Positions 1-9,264 of a stretch of 64,000 nt of DNA are shown one piece after another. Every line of letters starts with the position of its first letter. Positions within the stretch are counted from its first letter, which is position 1. This DNA comes from Chryseobacterium paridis (GTDB taxonomy: Bacteria; Bacteroidota; Bacteroidia; Flavobacteriales; Weeksellaceae). The position numbers and the translations under genes were made by a program. The stretch spans positions 62,001 to 126,000 of the forward strand of contig NZ_JAENHK010000010.1 in the NCBI RefSeq assembly GCF_016595215.1, written 5' to 3'. Below the pieces are notes generated by a model. The model was not told the origin of the DNA and did not search any database. It saw only the letters and a program-made list of their open reading frames with translations.

Positions 1-657
1 ATAGCCAGCCATGAATTGAAAACTCCTCTTACAAGTATTAAGGCGTATGTACAGCTGCTGGATCGTAAATTAAAACTCGATAAAAATAGCGCAGAAGCAG
101 GTTATGTAACAAAAGTACAGGATCAGATTGAAAAACTGAACAGCCTGATCGGTGACCTGCTGGATGTTTCTAAAATAGAAAATGGCAAATTGAAAATCAA
201 TAAAAAGCCTTCCAATCTGGAAAAGGTTATTGAAAATGCCATCGAAACCATAATTCAGACACATGATGAAGATAAAGTGAAAATCAAGCGTCATGGTCAA
301 AAACCCGATATCCTGATTCCTTTTGATGAAATCCGGATAGAGCAGGTATTGATTAATTTCCTTACCAATGCTATTAAATATTCACCCGAAAATAATCAGG
401 TTATCGTAACCACTTTTGTAGATGAAGAAGGAGTTAAAGTAAGCGTTACAGACTTTGGGATTGGTATTCCTGAATTTAAGCAGAAGGCTGTATTCCAAAA
501 ATTTTACCGTGTAGAAGAATCATCATTACAATTTCAGGGAATGGGAATAGGTTTGTACATCTGTTCGGAGATCATCAAACAACATCGTGGGACTATCGGA
601 TTATCCAGTATTCCGAATGAAGGTTCTACATTTTATTTCACTTTACCTTTAAACTAA
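1..657 (+). CDS. Sensor histidine kinase, C-terminal part (5' cut by window edge)
   Basis: The reading frame is open from base 1 and begins inside the H-box (IASHELKTPL), so only the HisKA and HATPase_c domains of a larger kinase are visible. The phospho-accepting His is the fifth codon. The ATP-binding N-box (NFLTNAIKYSP), G1 box (DFGIGIPE), F box (FQKFYRV) and G2 box (GMGIGLYICSEI) are all intact. The product would autophosphorylate on His and pass phosphate to a receiver. The next gene starts 7 nt downstream, so it probably opens or continues the signalling operon. The sensor part lies outside the window, so the stimulus cannot be guessed. Confidence 0.93.
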   Translation: MASHELKTPLTSIKAYVQLLDRKLKLDKNSAEAGYVTKVQDQIEKLNSLIGDLLDVSKIENGKLKINKKPSNLEKVIENAIETIIQTHDEDKVKIKRHGQKPDILIPFDEIRIEQVLINFLTNAIKYSPENNQVIVTTFVDEEGVKVSVTDFGIGIPEFKQKAVFQKFYRVEESSLQFQGMGIGLYICSEIIKQHRGTIGLSSIPNEGSTFYFTLPLN

Positions 658-663
658 TTTTTT

Positions 664-3600
664 ATGCCACAAAAAGTTATAAGAAACCTGCAATTTGGAG
701 TTGGATTGTCCTTGTTAATTCTAATAGCAAGTTCAGTAGCATCCTATTGGAGTATTCAAAAACAAATGGAAAACAGGGAAAGTTTATCCAAAACCCGAAA
801 ATCCATTACTGCCGTAAAAGATGTTTTAATCGCCCTTTTAGATGCAGAAACAGCTAATAGAGGGTATCAGTTAACAGGTAAAGAAAACTTCCTGGAACCT
901 TATAACCGAAGTATTGCAGCGTATCCTAAAGTGATAGCTAATGCCAAATCTTTAGAGGTTTCAGATAATACACAGAAAGAACGCATTTTGGTTTTAGAGC
1001 AAAATGTCAACAACAACCTGAGTAATCTGAAGAAATATGTTGAAAACAGACGGAAGGGAATAGAAATGACACAAGATCAGATCATTTTGAGCAAATCCTA
1101 TATGGATAAATGCCGGAAGATCGTTCGTGATTTTGTAAGATATGAGGAAATTCAGCTCGAGATCAAAAATAAAGATCTTAATAAGTCTACCAATACAACG
1201 ATTATTTTTATCCTATTATCTGCGATTGCGGCAATCGTAGTGACTACTGTTTTCTATCTTAAATTAAGAAGTGACCTCATTCGCAGAGATAAACTGGAAA
1301 AAGAATTAAAAGCGAAAGATGTTGAAATTACCAAACGTGTAAGCGCTATTCAGCAAGTGGCTAACAGAGTGGCAAATGGTGATTACAGCCAGAGGGCTAT
1401 TGATAACTCTCAGGATGACCTGGGTGATTTGGTAGATTCGCTTAATAATATGACCGATTCATTAAAAAAATCATTCGAGAAAATAAATAAAAGCGACTGG
1501 CATCAGAAAGGGTTGGTTTTATTGAATGAATCATTGATGGGAAATAAGTCCGTTAAAGAAGTTACCAGAAATTCCTTAAACCATCTTATCGAGTATGGTG
1601 ATGGTACAAATGGAGCGATCTATTTAATGGATGAAGGTAAATTACAGCTGGAAACTGCAGTAGGGTTAGAGGAAAATATGAAAAAATTCTTCGAACCGGG
1701 AGAAGGAATGATAGGACAGGTTTTCCTTCAGAACAAAACAAAAGTTTACAATGATCTTAACGAAAATGATTTTGCAGTAACATTTGCCAGTAGCAAAGTT
1801 AAAATCAATGGAATTGTAGTGATTCCAATAAGCTTAGATCGACAAACGATAGGAGTGTTGGAAGTAAGTTCTACTACTAATTTTGATCAGGACAGAATTA
1901 ATTATCTGACTGACAGTTCCAGAAATATTGCAACGGCTCTTGGTGCAGCAAATGCCCGTGAAAAAGAGCAGCGATTATTAGAAGAAACTCAGGCACAATC
2001 AGAAGAATTACAGGTACAGCATGCTGAACTCGAAAACCTGAATACAGAATTAGAAGCCCAGACGCAAAAACTACAAGCCTCTGAAGAAGAGCTGAAAGTA
2101 CAGCAGGAAGAGCTGATGCAAACCAATGCTGAATTGGAAGAACGTTCAAAATTATTAGAAGAAAAAAATCATCTGATTGCCGAACGTAATATGGAAATTC
2201 AGAAAAAAGCAGAAGAACTGGCGTTGAGTACGCAATACAAATCAGAGTTTTTGGCCAATATGTCTCACGAGTTGCGTACGCCGCTTAATTCGATTCTTCT
2301 TCTATCCCGTTTAATGGCTGAGAATCCTGATGAAAACCTTAATGAAGACCAGATCGAATCGGCAAAAGTAATCCAAAGTTCAGGAGGAAGTTTATTAACA
2401 TTGATCGATGAAATATTAGATCTTGCCAAAATAGAATCCGGTAAAATGGTGTTAGAATATGATGATGTTGCTATTGACGATGTTGTAAAAGATCTCCGCA
2501 ATTTATTTAATCCACTCGTTAACGAAAAAGGGATTCGGTTTGATCTTATAGTAGAAGACGGACTTGAGAAAACTTTTGAAACGGATCGATTACGACTAGA
2601 TCAGGTATTACGGAATTTATTATCAAATGCCTTCAAATTTACTTCTGAAGGGAGCATTGGCTTACATATTAAAAAAGATCCTGAAAAGAAAGACTTTATT
2701 ATTTTCAGTGTTAAAGATACCGGAATCGGAATTCCGGAAGATAAACAGAGAATTATTTTTGAAGCATTCCAGCAGGCTGATGGTTCCACCCAAAGAAAAT
2801 TTGGTGGAACAGGTTTAGGACTGTCTATCAGCCGTGAAATTGCCAAGTTATTAGGAGGAGAGCTATCACTTACCAGTACAGTGAATGAAGGAAGTGAATT
2901 CAGTTTATCAATTCCTATGCATTCGGAGATGAAAGCAATACCAGTTTCTTCTGATATGGATCTGGTAGAAACCATACAGGAAGATGTTGAAGAAATTAAA
3001 AATATTATCGGGTATGAAGAACCTGAGGTGGTGGCATCAGTCAACACTTTAGAAATACCTGACGAAGTAGCCGACGATCGGGATACCATTACAGATGACG
3101 ATAAGGTCATTTTAATTATTGAAGACGATACGAATTTTGCTAAAGCACTTTTGAAATATGCCCAAAGACAAAATTATAAAGGAGTAGTGGTTGTAAGGGG
3201 AGATCATGGCTTGTCTGCTGCATTACAATATCATCCTGTTGCCATTTTACTGGATATCCAGTTGCCGGTAAAAGATGGATGGCAGGTGATGGAAGAATTA
3301 AAATCGAATCCACAGACCAAACCGATTCCTGTCCATATGATGTCATCCTTGAAGGTGAAGAAACAGGAAAGTCTGATGAAGGGAGCTATTGACTTTATCA
3401 ATAAGCCTTTTGCTTTAGAACAGATGACGGAAGTCTTCAGAAAAATTGAAGAAGCTATTCGAAAGTCACCTCAAAAAGTTTTGATCGTAGAAGAAAATGC
3501 AAAGCATGCCAGTGCATTGTCCTATTTCTTAAGCAATTTTAATATCTCGTTATCCGTAAAAGATAATGTAGAAGACAGTGTGAGAGCTTTGACCGAAGAA

Positions 3601-4275
3601 GAAGTTGACTGTGTTATCTTAGACATGGGACCGGCAAGAGGTAACGGATATAAAATTATTGAGTCTATTAAAAGCTATGAAGGCTTAGAGAACCTGCCTA
3701 TTATTATTTTTACAGAAAATAATCTATCATCCTCCGAAGAATTAAAGATTAAACAATATGCAGATTCTATTGTCGTAAAGACTGCTCATTCTTACCAGAG
3801 AATATTGGATGAAGTTGGTTTATTTTTACATTTGGTTGAAGAAAAAAATAGTGCAGAAGCTCCAAGAAATAAGAATTTAGGTTCATTAACCGAAGTTTTA
3901 AGTGGAAAGAAAATTCTGATCACAGACGATGACGTTCGGAATATATTTTCACTGACCAAAACTTTAGAAAAGTATAAAGTTGAAGTGATTTTAGCAATGG
4001 ATGGAAAGCAAGCGCTGGAACAGATCAAAGCCCATCCTGATATCGATGCTATTTTAATGGATATGATGATGCCTGAAATGGATGGTTATGAAACCATTCA
4101 GGAAATTAGAAAAAAACCAATGTTTACCAGACTACCTATCATTGCTGTAACAGCAAAATCAATGATCGGGGATCGTGAAAAATGCATTACAGCTGGTGCC
4201 TCAGATTATATATCGAAGCCGGTGGATGTAGACCAGCTCTTGTCTTTATTACGCGTTTGGTTGTATGAAAGTTAA
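664..4275 (+). CDS. Hybrid sensor histidine kinase with CHASE3, HAMP, GAF and three receiver domains
   Basis: A 1203-residue membrane kinase. Order: TM helix (about 11-30), CHASE3-like extracytoplasmic helices (about 40-170), second TM (about 177-200), HAMP (about 200-270), GAF (about 290-430), a long Glu/Gln-rich coiled coil (about 440-530), HisKA with H535 in SHELRTPL, HATPase_c (NLLSNAFKFT, DTGIGIPE, GGTGLGLSIS), then three REC domains with candidate phospho-Asp D864 (LLDIQLP), D987 (ILDMGP) and D1133 (LMDMMMP). The second receiver is divergent (EEN instead of the usual acidic DD pocket) and may not be phosphorylated. The architecture implies a multi-step phosphorelay, probably to the single receivers encoded downstream. 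Only 16 nt separate it from the next gene. Confidence 0.93.
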   Translation: MPQKVIRNLQFGVGLSLLILIASSVASYWSIQKQMENRESLSKTRKSITAVKDVLIALLDAETANRGYQLTGKENFLEPYNRSIAAYPKVIANAKSLEVSDNTQKERILVLEQNVNNNLSNLKKYVENRRKGIEMTQDQIILSKSYMDKCRKIVRDFVRYEEIQLEIKNKDLNKSTNTTIIFILLSAIAAIVVTTVFYLKLRSDLIRRDKLEKELKAKDVEITKRVSAIQQVANRVANGDYSQRAIDNSQDDLGDLVDSLNNMTDSLKKSFEKINKSDWHQKGLVLLNESLMGNKSVKEVTRNSLNHLIEYGDGTNGAIYLMDEGKLQLETAVGLEENMKKFFEPGEGMIGQVFLQNKTKVYNDLNENDFAVTFASSKVKINGIVVIPISLDRQTIGVLEVSSTTNFDQDRINYLTDSSRNIATALGAANAREKEQRLLEETQAQSEELQVQHAELENLNTELEAQTQKLQASEEELKVQQEELMQTNAELEERSKLLEEKNHLIAERNMEIQKKAEELALSTQYKSEFLANMSHELRTPLNSILLLSRLMAENPDENLNEDQIESAKVIQSSGGSLLTLIDEILDLAKIESGKMVLEYDDVAIDDVVKDLRNLFNPLVNEKGIRFDLIVEDGLEKTFETDRLRLDQVLRNLLSNAFKFTSEGSIGLHIKKDPEKKDFIIFSVKDTGIGIPEDKQRIIFEAFQQADGSTQRKFGGTGLGLSISREIAKLLGGELSLTSTVNEGSEFSLSIPMHSEMKAIPVSSDMDLVETIQEDVEEIKNIIGYEEPEVVASVNTLEIPDEVADDRDTITDDDKVILIIEDDTNFAKALLKYAQRQNYKGVVVVRGDHGLSAALQYHPVAILLDIQLPVKDGWQVMEELKSNPQTKPIPVHMMSSLKVKKQESLMKGAIDFINKPFALEQMTEVFRKIEEAIRKSPQKVLIVEENAKHASALSYFLSNFNISLSVKDNVEDSVRALTEEEVDCVILDMGPARGNGYKIIESIKSYEGLENLPIIIFTENNLSSSEELKIKQYADSIVVKTAHSYQRILDEVGLFLHLVEEKNSAEAPRNKNLGSLTEVLSGKKILITDDDVRNIFSLTKTLEKYKVEVILAMDGKQALEQIKAHPDIDAILMDMMMPEMDGYETIQEIRKKPMFTRLPIIAVTAKSMIGDREKCITAGASDYISKPVDVDQLLSLLRVWLYES

Positions 4276-4291
4276 ATAACACACAATACTG

Positions 4292-4657
4292 ATGAAAAAG
4301 AAAATTTTGATTGTGGACGATGATCCACGGAATATATTTGCACTCAAACTAACCCTGAAATCAAGGGGTTATCAGATGGAGAGCTGTACCATGGCACAAG
4401 AAGCCATCCAGCTTTTACAGGAAGATGATGAAATTGGAGTTGTGCTGATGGATATGATGATGCCTGAAATGGATGGCTATGAAGCCATTAAAGTTATTCG
4501 CAGTACGCCGTCTATCAGTCAGGTACCTATTATTGCCGTTACGGCGCAGGCTATGCAGGAAGACCGTCAGAAATGTTTGGATGTAGGAGCACAGGACTAT
4601 GTGAAAAAACCTATTGATGTAGATGTATTATTAACTGCTCTGGAAAAACTTCATTAA
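4292..4657 (+). CDS. Single-domain response regulator (CheY-like)
   Basis: A 121-residue stand-alone receiver. The acidic pocket VDDDPRN, phospho-Asp D54 in VLMDMMMPEMDG, the Thr switch (AVTAQ) and the conserved Lys (VKKPID) are all present. There is no output domain, so it should act as a phosphate shuttle or through protein contact. It is very similar in its core to the third receiver of the preceding hybrid kinase (both have LMDMMMPEMDGYE), which suggests a duplication. Its stop codon abuts the ATG of the cheR-like gene directly, so the two are translationally coupled. Confidence 0.93.
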   Translation: MKKKILIVDDDPRNIFALKLTLKSRGYQMESCTMAQEAIQLLQEDDEIGVVLMDMMMPEMDGYEAIKVIRSTPSISQVPIIAVTAQAMQEDRQKCLDVGAQDYVKKPIDVDVLLTALEKLH

Positions 4658-5488
4658 ATGTTAGAGCCGAGTATTGTAAAAGATGAAGATGTAGAGCAAC
4701 TGATCAAAGATGTTTACCAGTCGTATGGATATGATTTTTCCTTGTACAGCAGAGCATCTTTCAAGCGTAGGATTAATCGCATCTGCCTGATTGATAAATT
4801 TACCAGTTTTGCAGAATTGCGATATACTGTGCTTAATGATCCGGATTATCTGAAACATTTTATTGAGGAGATCACGGTGAATGTGACAGAAATGTTTAGG
4901 GATCCTTATTTTTTCAAAGCATTAAGGGATAATATATTGCCGCAATTGGGAACCTATCCTTTGATCAGGATTTGGGTAGCTGGCTGCTCAACGGGGGAAG
5001 AAGCGTATTCAATGGCCATATTACTGAAAGAGGCTAATCTCTATCATAAGTCATTGATCTACGCTACAGACATTAATCCGTCGGTTTTAGAGACCGCACG
5101 GGCAGGAGTGTTCCCACTACAGCAAATGAAACTATACTCTGAAAATTATATCCTTTCCGGAGGTAAAAAAGATTTTTCAGATTACTATACCGCAAATTAT
5201 GACAGCGCAAGGTTTGATAAAAGCCTGCAACAGAAATTAATTCTATCTACTCATAATTTAGTATCTGATAGTTCTTTTAATAGTTTTCAGTTAATTATAT
5301 GTCGTAATGTGTTGATATACTTTGACAGATTACTTCAGGAGCGTGTGTTTCAACTTTTTGATGACAGTCTGGAAAATTTGGGTTATCTGGCCTTGGGTTC
5401 TAAGGAAACATTGCGGTTTTCCAATCTAAGTAAATATTATCATCAGGCTGATGATCAAAAAATCTGGAAAAAACTGGATCTTCATTAA
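4658..5488 (+). CDS. CheR-type protein-glutamate O-methyltransferase
   Basis: A 276-residue SAM-dependent methyltransferase of the CheR family, which methylates Glu side chains of chemoreceptors. The N-terminal helical domain (about 1-75) carries the Arg-rich stretch (YSRASFKRRINRI). The catalytic domain has the SAM loop WVAGCSTGEEAYSMA and the characteristic LIICRNVLIYFD. The start directly follows the stop of the upstream receiver. No methyl-accepting receptor is encoded nearby, so the target is more likely a kinase or another coiled-coil sensor than a classical flagellar chemotaxis receptor. The CheB partner lies 8 nt downstream. Confidence 0.93.
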   Translation: MLEPSIVKDEDVEQLIKDVYQSYGYDFSLYSRASFKRRINRICLIDKFTSFAELRYTVLNDPDYLKHFIEEITVNVTEMFRDPYFFKALRDNILPQLGTYPLIRIWVAGCSTGEEAYSMAILLKEANLYHKSLIYATDINPSVLETARAGVFPLQQMKLYSENYILSGGKKDFSDYYTANYDSARFDKSLQQKLILSTHNLVSDSSFNSFQLIICRNVLIYFDRLLQERVFQLFDDSLENLGYLALGSKETLRFSNLSKYYHQADDQKIWKKLDLH

Positions 5489-5496
5489 TATATAAT

Positions 5497-6078
5497 ATGA
5501 AAAGGATGGATGTTAATACTGAACTAGTCGTAATAGGAGGATCAGCCGGGAGTCTGGAGGTTATTTTAGATATGATCAAAAAACTGGATTCTGAGATCAG
5601 TTTCGCTATTATTCTTGTGGTTCACCGGAAAGCACAATCGGTTAGTATTTTGCCAACTTTACTGCAACAATTTTCGCCTATTGAAGTAACGGAAATTGAA
5701 GACAAGACAGAAATAGAGAACAACCATATTTATATAGTGCCTGCCGATTACCATCTGCTATTTGAAAGCAAACATCTGGTCTCATTGGACAGTTCTGAAA
5801 AGATGAATTATTCAAGACCGTCCATTGATGTTACCTTTAAATCAGCTGCTGAGATCTATGGGGAAAGTCTTATTGGAATTCTTTTATCCGGTGCCAATGC
5901 GGATGGTGTAGAAGGGTTACAGTACATTAAAAGAAATAAAGGAGCTGTCTGGATTCAGGATCCCGATACAGCCGAAGTCAATTATATGCCCAAACATGCT
6001 ATTGAAGGGGTTGCTTATGATCTGATCATTTCACCAACAGATTTAGCAGAACACATTAACGGATTAAATAAGCTTTAA
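5497..6078 (+). CDS. CheB-type protein-glutamate methylesterase, catalytic domain only
   Basis: A 193-residue CheB catalytic domain without the usual N-terminal receiver. The triad is visible as S16 (GGSAGS), H43 (VVHRK) and D136 (GANADGVEG). It should remove methyl groups placed by the CheR-type enzyme encoded just upstream, giving an adaptation loop. Lack of its own receiver means that its activity would have to be controlled by the separate receivers of this cluster. A free-standing CheB with CheR, receivers and a GAF/CHASE3 hybrid kinase is a recurrent non-flagellar arrangement in Bacteroidetes. Confidence 0.92.
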   Translation: MKRMDVNTELVVIGGSAGSLEVILDMIKKLDSEISFAIILVVHRKAQSVSILPTLLQQFSPIEVTEIEDKTEIENNHIYIVPADYHLLFESKHLVSLDSSEKMNYSRPSIDVTFKSAAEIYGESLIGILLSGANADGVEGLQYIKRNKGAVWIQDPDTAEVNYMPKHAIEGVAYDLIISPTDLAEHINGLNKL

Positions 6079-6095
6079 AATTAAACTACCATACT

Positions 6096-6461
6096 ATGAG
6101 CAAGAAGAAAATTTTAATTTTTGACGATGATAAAACAATTTTAGATATAGCAACCATTATTTTTGAAGAGAATGGTTACGAAGTGGGAATTTCAGAAACG
6201 TCACATGATATTATCGACAAGGTTTCCGAATTTCAGCCTGATGTGATTTTGATGGATAATTGGATTCCTAATATTGGTGGAGTAGAGGCAACAAAGCTTT
6301 TGAAAAATCATGAAGAGTTCAAGAAAATTCCTGTTATCTATATAACGGCTAATAATGATATCAATGCATTAGCAGAAAGTGCTCAGGCAGATGATTATAT
6401 TGCAAAACCATTCAATCTGGATGATCTTGAAGAAAAGGTGGCTAAATATTTAAAAGATTAA
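6096..6461 (+). CDS. Single-domain response regulator (CheY-like)
   Basis: A 121-residue receiver with acidic pocket FDDDK, candidate phospho-Asp D54 in LMDNWIPNIGG, Thr switch (YITAN) and conserved Lys (IAKPFN). It has no output domain. It is clearly divergent from the receiver at 4292-4657, so the two probably have different partners. It is the last gene of the signalling operon: 17 nt follow cheB, and a strong terminator lies about 40 nt after its stop. Confidence 0.92.
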   Translation: MSKKKILIFDDDKTILDIATIIFEENGYEVGISETSHDIIDKVSEFQPDVILMDNWIPNIGGVEATKLLKNHEEFKKIPVIYITANNDINALAESAQADDYIAKPFNLDDLEEKVAKYLKD

Positions 6462-6472
6462 AGCTAAATAAA

Positions 6473-6537
6473 TCGCTTTCTTATTATAAAGCGACCTAAT
6501 AAAAAATCCTTACTTTAAAATGGTGAGGATTTTTTAT
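6473..6537 (+). terminator. Hairpin plus intrinsic terminator after the signalling operon
   Basis: Two stem-loops follow the last receiver. The first pairs TCGCTTT (6473-6479) with AAAGCGA (6488-6494). The second pairs AAAAATCC (6502-6509) with GGATTTTT (about 6527-6534) and ends in a T-run, which is the likely Rho-independent terminator. It may also serve the gene converging from the other side (stop at 6581). Confidence 0.75.
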
Positions 6538-6580
6538 AATTTATTGGTATTAAAAGCTCTATGATCATGAAAAGTTAGAA

Positions 6581-7666
6581 TCATTTGCCGTAGGTGCTCT
6601 TAAGTTTTCGTATCATCAATCGTACTCCGTTCACTGTATCTTCATTGAATGAGTTGGTAAATACAATATACGCTAACGAATGAGTCTTATCAATTTGTAC
6701 CATTGAATAATACGTTCCCGCAGTCCCCGAATGAGTGGACCAGTTTATATTATTTTCCAAGACAGTAAACCAGCCAAATGAATATCCTGGAAAATGATTA
6801 TGAATGTAATTATAGGTTGAAGATTTTAAATAATTATTCTTTCCTTCAAGTCCCAAAAGGTTCAGCTGTATAAATTTGATATAGTCTTTCAGTCTGATAT
6901 TAAGATCTCCGGAAGGTTCTGTATAATCCAGCTTATAATCTGTATTGGATGCAATAGGAGTCAGTTTTCCGTTTTCAAATGAATGTCCCCAGGTATCTTT
7001 TTTGGTTTGATTGTCGGGCCAGGAAAATTGGACATCCAAATGCAGATCTTTATTAAATACTTTGTCTACCAGCTGTTCCCAACTTTGATGTGTTACCTTT
7101 TCAAGCATCAGAGTAGCTAAAGTATATCCTGCATTTGAATAAACAAATGGGTGTTCAGGATCTGCTTTCACCGGATCCAGAGTCAAAACAAATTTCCCGA
7201 AACTTTCTCTTTTCTCTTGTTTATTTCCTTTAAAATCAGGAATTGCCGGATCATTCTCTCCCTGAAAAGGCTGAATCAAGGCTCTGTGTGATAACAATTC
7301 TTCCAGCGTTATGTGTGCATATTCTTTTCTTGCATCTTTTTTCCATTCCGGGAAAAGGGTGAAAAATTGATCATTCCACTTGAGTTTACCCTTTTCTACA
7401 TATTTTGCAATAATGAATGCTGTCAGCGCCTTGGTATTCGATCCGATATGGAAACGGTCTTCTAATGTGGCGGGCTCTGGCAAAATAGCAGAATGAAAGC
7501 CGGTTGCAGAAATTTCTTTAATATCCTTATCCGTAATTACGGCATAACTTACTTCAGGAATAGAGTAGGCTGATCTCAATGAGTCAATATATTTTATTGA
7601 CTGTTGTGCAAATGTGAACCTTGAGGTCAAGCACAATACGAGAGACAAGTAGATATTTCTATACAT
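6581..7666 (-). CDS. Serine hydrolase of the beta-lactamase/class C (PBP-like) family
   Basis: A 361-residue exported protein with a signal peptide ending near FTFAQQ. The penicillin-binding fold motifs are present: S76-N-T-K79 (SxxK nucleophile), Y176-S-N (YxN) and a late HSGT box (near 315). The family includes D-alanyl peptidases, esterases and class C beta-lactamases; sequence alone does not say which. The gene stands alone. Upstream is the divergent MarR operon; downstream is the terminator of the signalling operon. Confidence 0.88.
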   Translation of the reverse strand: MYRNIYLSLVLCLTSRFTFAQQSIKYIDSLRSAYSIPEVSYAVITDKDIKEISATGFHSAILPEPATLEDRFHIGSNTKALTAFIIAKYVEKGKLKWNDQFFTLFPEWKKDARKEYAHITLEELLSHRALIQPFQGENDPAIPDFKGNKQEKRESFGKFVLTLDPVKADPEHPFVYSNAGYTLATLMLEKVTHQSWEQLVDKVFNKDLHLDVQFSWPDNQTKKDTWGHSFENGKLTPIASNTDYKLDYTEPSGDLNIRLKDYIKFIQLNLLGLEGKNNYLKSSTYNYIHNHFPGYSFGWFTVLENNINWSTHSGTAGTYYSMVQIDKTHSLAYIVFTNSFNEDTVNGVRLMIRKLKSTYGK

Positions 7667-7789
7667 TATTCTTGCGATTATTTGACAAATGTAATTATAA
7701 ACGGTAGAAAAAATATTTCTTTTTTATGAAAATAAATGCGGGTTCATAAGGTGAAAGATGTATATGTAAATTAATTTTTTTAAAAATAA

Positions 7790-7830
7790 ATATAGTTGAC
7801 TATATAGTTGCATATATTTTTATATATTTG
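7790..7830 (+). promoter_or_regulatory. Promoter and candidate MarR operator
   Basis: ATATAGT (7790-7796) and ACTATAT (7799-7805) form a perfect inverted repeat with a 2-nt spacer, and ACTATATAGT (7799-7808) is a second, overlapping palindrome. A -7 box TATATTTG (7823-7830) follows, matching the Bacteroidetes TAnnTTTG consensus; a good -33 box is not obvious. The palindrome sits where the -33 region should be, as expected for an autorepressor. The 9-mer ATATAGTTG recurs at 9109-9117, after this operon. Confidence 0.6.
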
Positions 7831-7851
7831 ATGAATTAATTGATCTATCCT

Positions 7852-8343
7852 ATGAATGATGATTTTATAAAAGAACTTGGTTATAAAGCACTTGATTCAA
7901 GATTTAAGAGAATCAGCGAAAAGATGGCTTACAGTGTAAAAAAGCTGTATAAAGATCTTGATTATGATATAGAGCCTAACTGGTATCTCATCTTTATGAT
8001 CTTGAGAGATAAGGGCGAATTATCACTGGTAGACATTGCTGAAAGCTTAGGATATTCGCATCCATCTGTTGTAATTACTGTAAAAAAAATGGCTGCTAAA
8101 GATTATCTGGATGTGAAAAAAGATGATTCCGATAAAAGAAAGCAAATCGTATCCCTTTCTTCAAAAGCTATCAGACTCATGCCAGAATTTGAAATGCTTT
8201 GGAATAGCTGTGAGGCTGCTATTTTAAATGTAATACAGGAAGATCTGACTATTTTAAATTATCTGGACGGGATCGAATCAGCACTTGAAGAAACATCATT
8301 TTATAACAGATTCAAGCAGGAATATAAAAAACACTTAAAATAA
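7852..8343 (+). CDS. MarR family transcriptional regulator
   Basis: A winged-helix regulator of about 163 residues. The HTH reads GELSLVDIAESLGYSHPSVVITVKKM and the wing follows in KKDDSDKRKQIVSLS, the classic MarR DxRKR-type wing. I chose ATG at 7852 rather than the upstream in-frame TTG at 7840, because ATG fits the family's N-terminus and lies about 22 nt after the -7 box. The next gene starts 5 nt after its stop, so the two are co-transcribed. The palindrome just upstream suggests autoregulation. The ligand is unknown. Confidence 0.9.
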   Translation: MNDDFIKELGYKALDSRFKRISEKMAYSVKKLYKDLDYDIEPNWYLIFMILRDKGELSLVDIAESLGYSHPSVVITVKKMAAKDYLDVKKDDSDKRKQIVSLSSKAIRLMPEFEMLWNSCEAAILNVIQEDLTILNYLDGIESALEETSFYNRFKQEYKKHLK

Positions 8344-8348
8344 AACCT

Positions 8349-9107
8349 ATGAAAAATATAGTAGTCCTTTTTCTTTCTCTATTCTGCGTATTTTCATATG
8401 CAAAAGAGACAAAAATTACCGTAAGAGCAAAAGCCAAAGATGCTAAATTTATAGGAAGCTCTTTAGGAGGAGCTTATGTGATCATCCGAAACAAAATCAA
8501 CAATACCATCTTAGCAGAAGGAAAGACAAGTGGAAGTACAGGGAATACAGACCTGATTATGAAAGTTCCCAAGCTGAGAGAAAGCTCAATTGCAGATGAT
8601 ACCACGGGAAAGTTTTTAGCAACGCTGAATATTGATGAACCTACATTTATCAGCATTGAAGTATTATCTCCGTTTAATCATAAACAAGCACAGGCTAAAG
8701 TAAGCACAGAACTTTGGGTAATTCCCGGAAAAGATATTTTGGGTGATGGAATTATTCTTGAAATACCAGGCTTTATCATTGATATTTTAAAACCTCGTAC
8801 GCACCAATATATTACTTTAAACTCTATCAGTGGAAAACCTTTTCAGATTCAGGCCAATATTGTTATGATGTGTGGGTGTGTGATCGATAAAGGAGGAGTA
8901 TGGGACTCTGATAAATTTGAAACAAAAGTGATTCTTAATAAAGATGGAAAATTTGTAGGTGAAAGCAATCTGTCTTTAGTATCTACAAATCTTTTTGAAG
9001 GTAATATATCCATTTCCACCCCTGGAAATTATGAACTATTCGTATATGCCTTTGATCCCAAAACAGGAAATACCGGGGTAGATAAAATAAATTATGTGGT
9101 CTATTAA
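8349..9107 (+). CDS. Secreted protein of unknown function
   Basis: A 252-residue protein with a clear signal peptide (MKNIVVLFLSLFCVFSYA). The rest is predicted beta-rich, with an N-terminal part (about 25-110) that reads like an Ig/carboxypeptidase-regulatory-type fold and a C-terminal part with a CGC motif (MMCGCVID, about residue 178) and a closing strand (YELFVYAFDPKTGN). I do not recognise a family. It is translationally close to the MarR gene (5 nt), so it is probably the regulator's main target, perhaps an envelope protein responding to the same ligand. That role is inference. Confidence 0.75.
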   Translation: MKNIVVLFLSLFCVFSYAKETKITVRAKAKDAKFIGSSLGGAYVIIRNKINNTILAEGKTSGSTGNTDLIMKVPKLRESSIADDTTGKFLATLNIDEPTFISIEVLSPFNHKQAQAKVSTELWVIPGKDILGDGIILEIPGFIIDILKPRTHQYITLNSISGKPFQIQANIVMMCGCVIDKGGVWDSDKFETKVILNKDGKFVGESNLSLVSTNLFEGNISISTPGNYELFVYAFDPKTGNTGVDKINYVVY

Positions 9108-9264
9108 TATATAGTTGTAGTATAGCTATTATAAGCAATGTTTACCTCTTAAGGAAGTGATTAAAAGGTTGGATTTAAATTTTGAATTAAACTATGTTTT
9201 CCATGCATTTTTTTATGGCATGATAATAGGTTGATTTTAGGCTACTAACCAAACCAATCACAAA

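Noticed and set aside
2601..3110. 169-codon open frame on the minus strand inside the hybrid kinase
   Set aside because: It is a shadow of the kinase ATPase and first-receiver coding sequence, Ser-rich and without any family signal.
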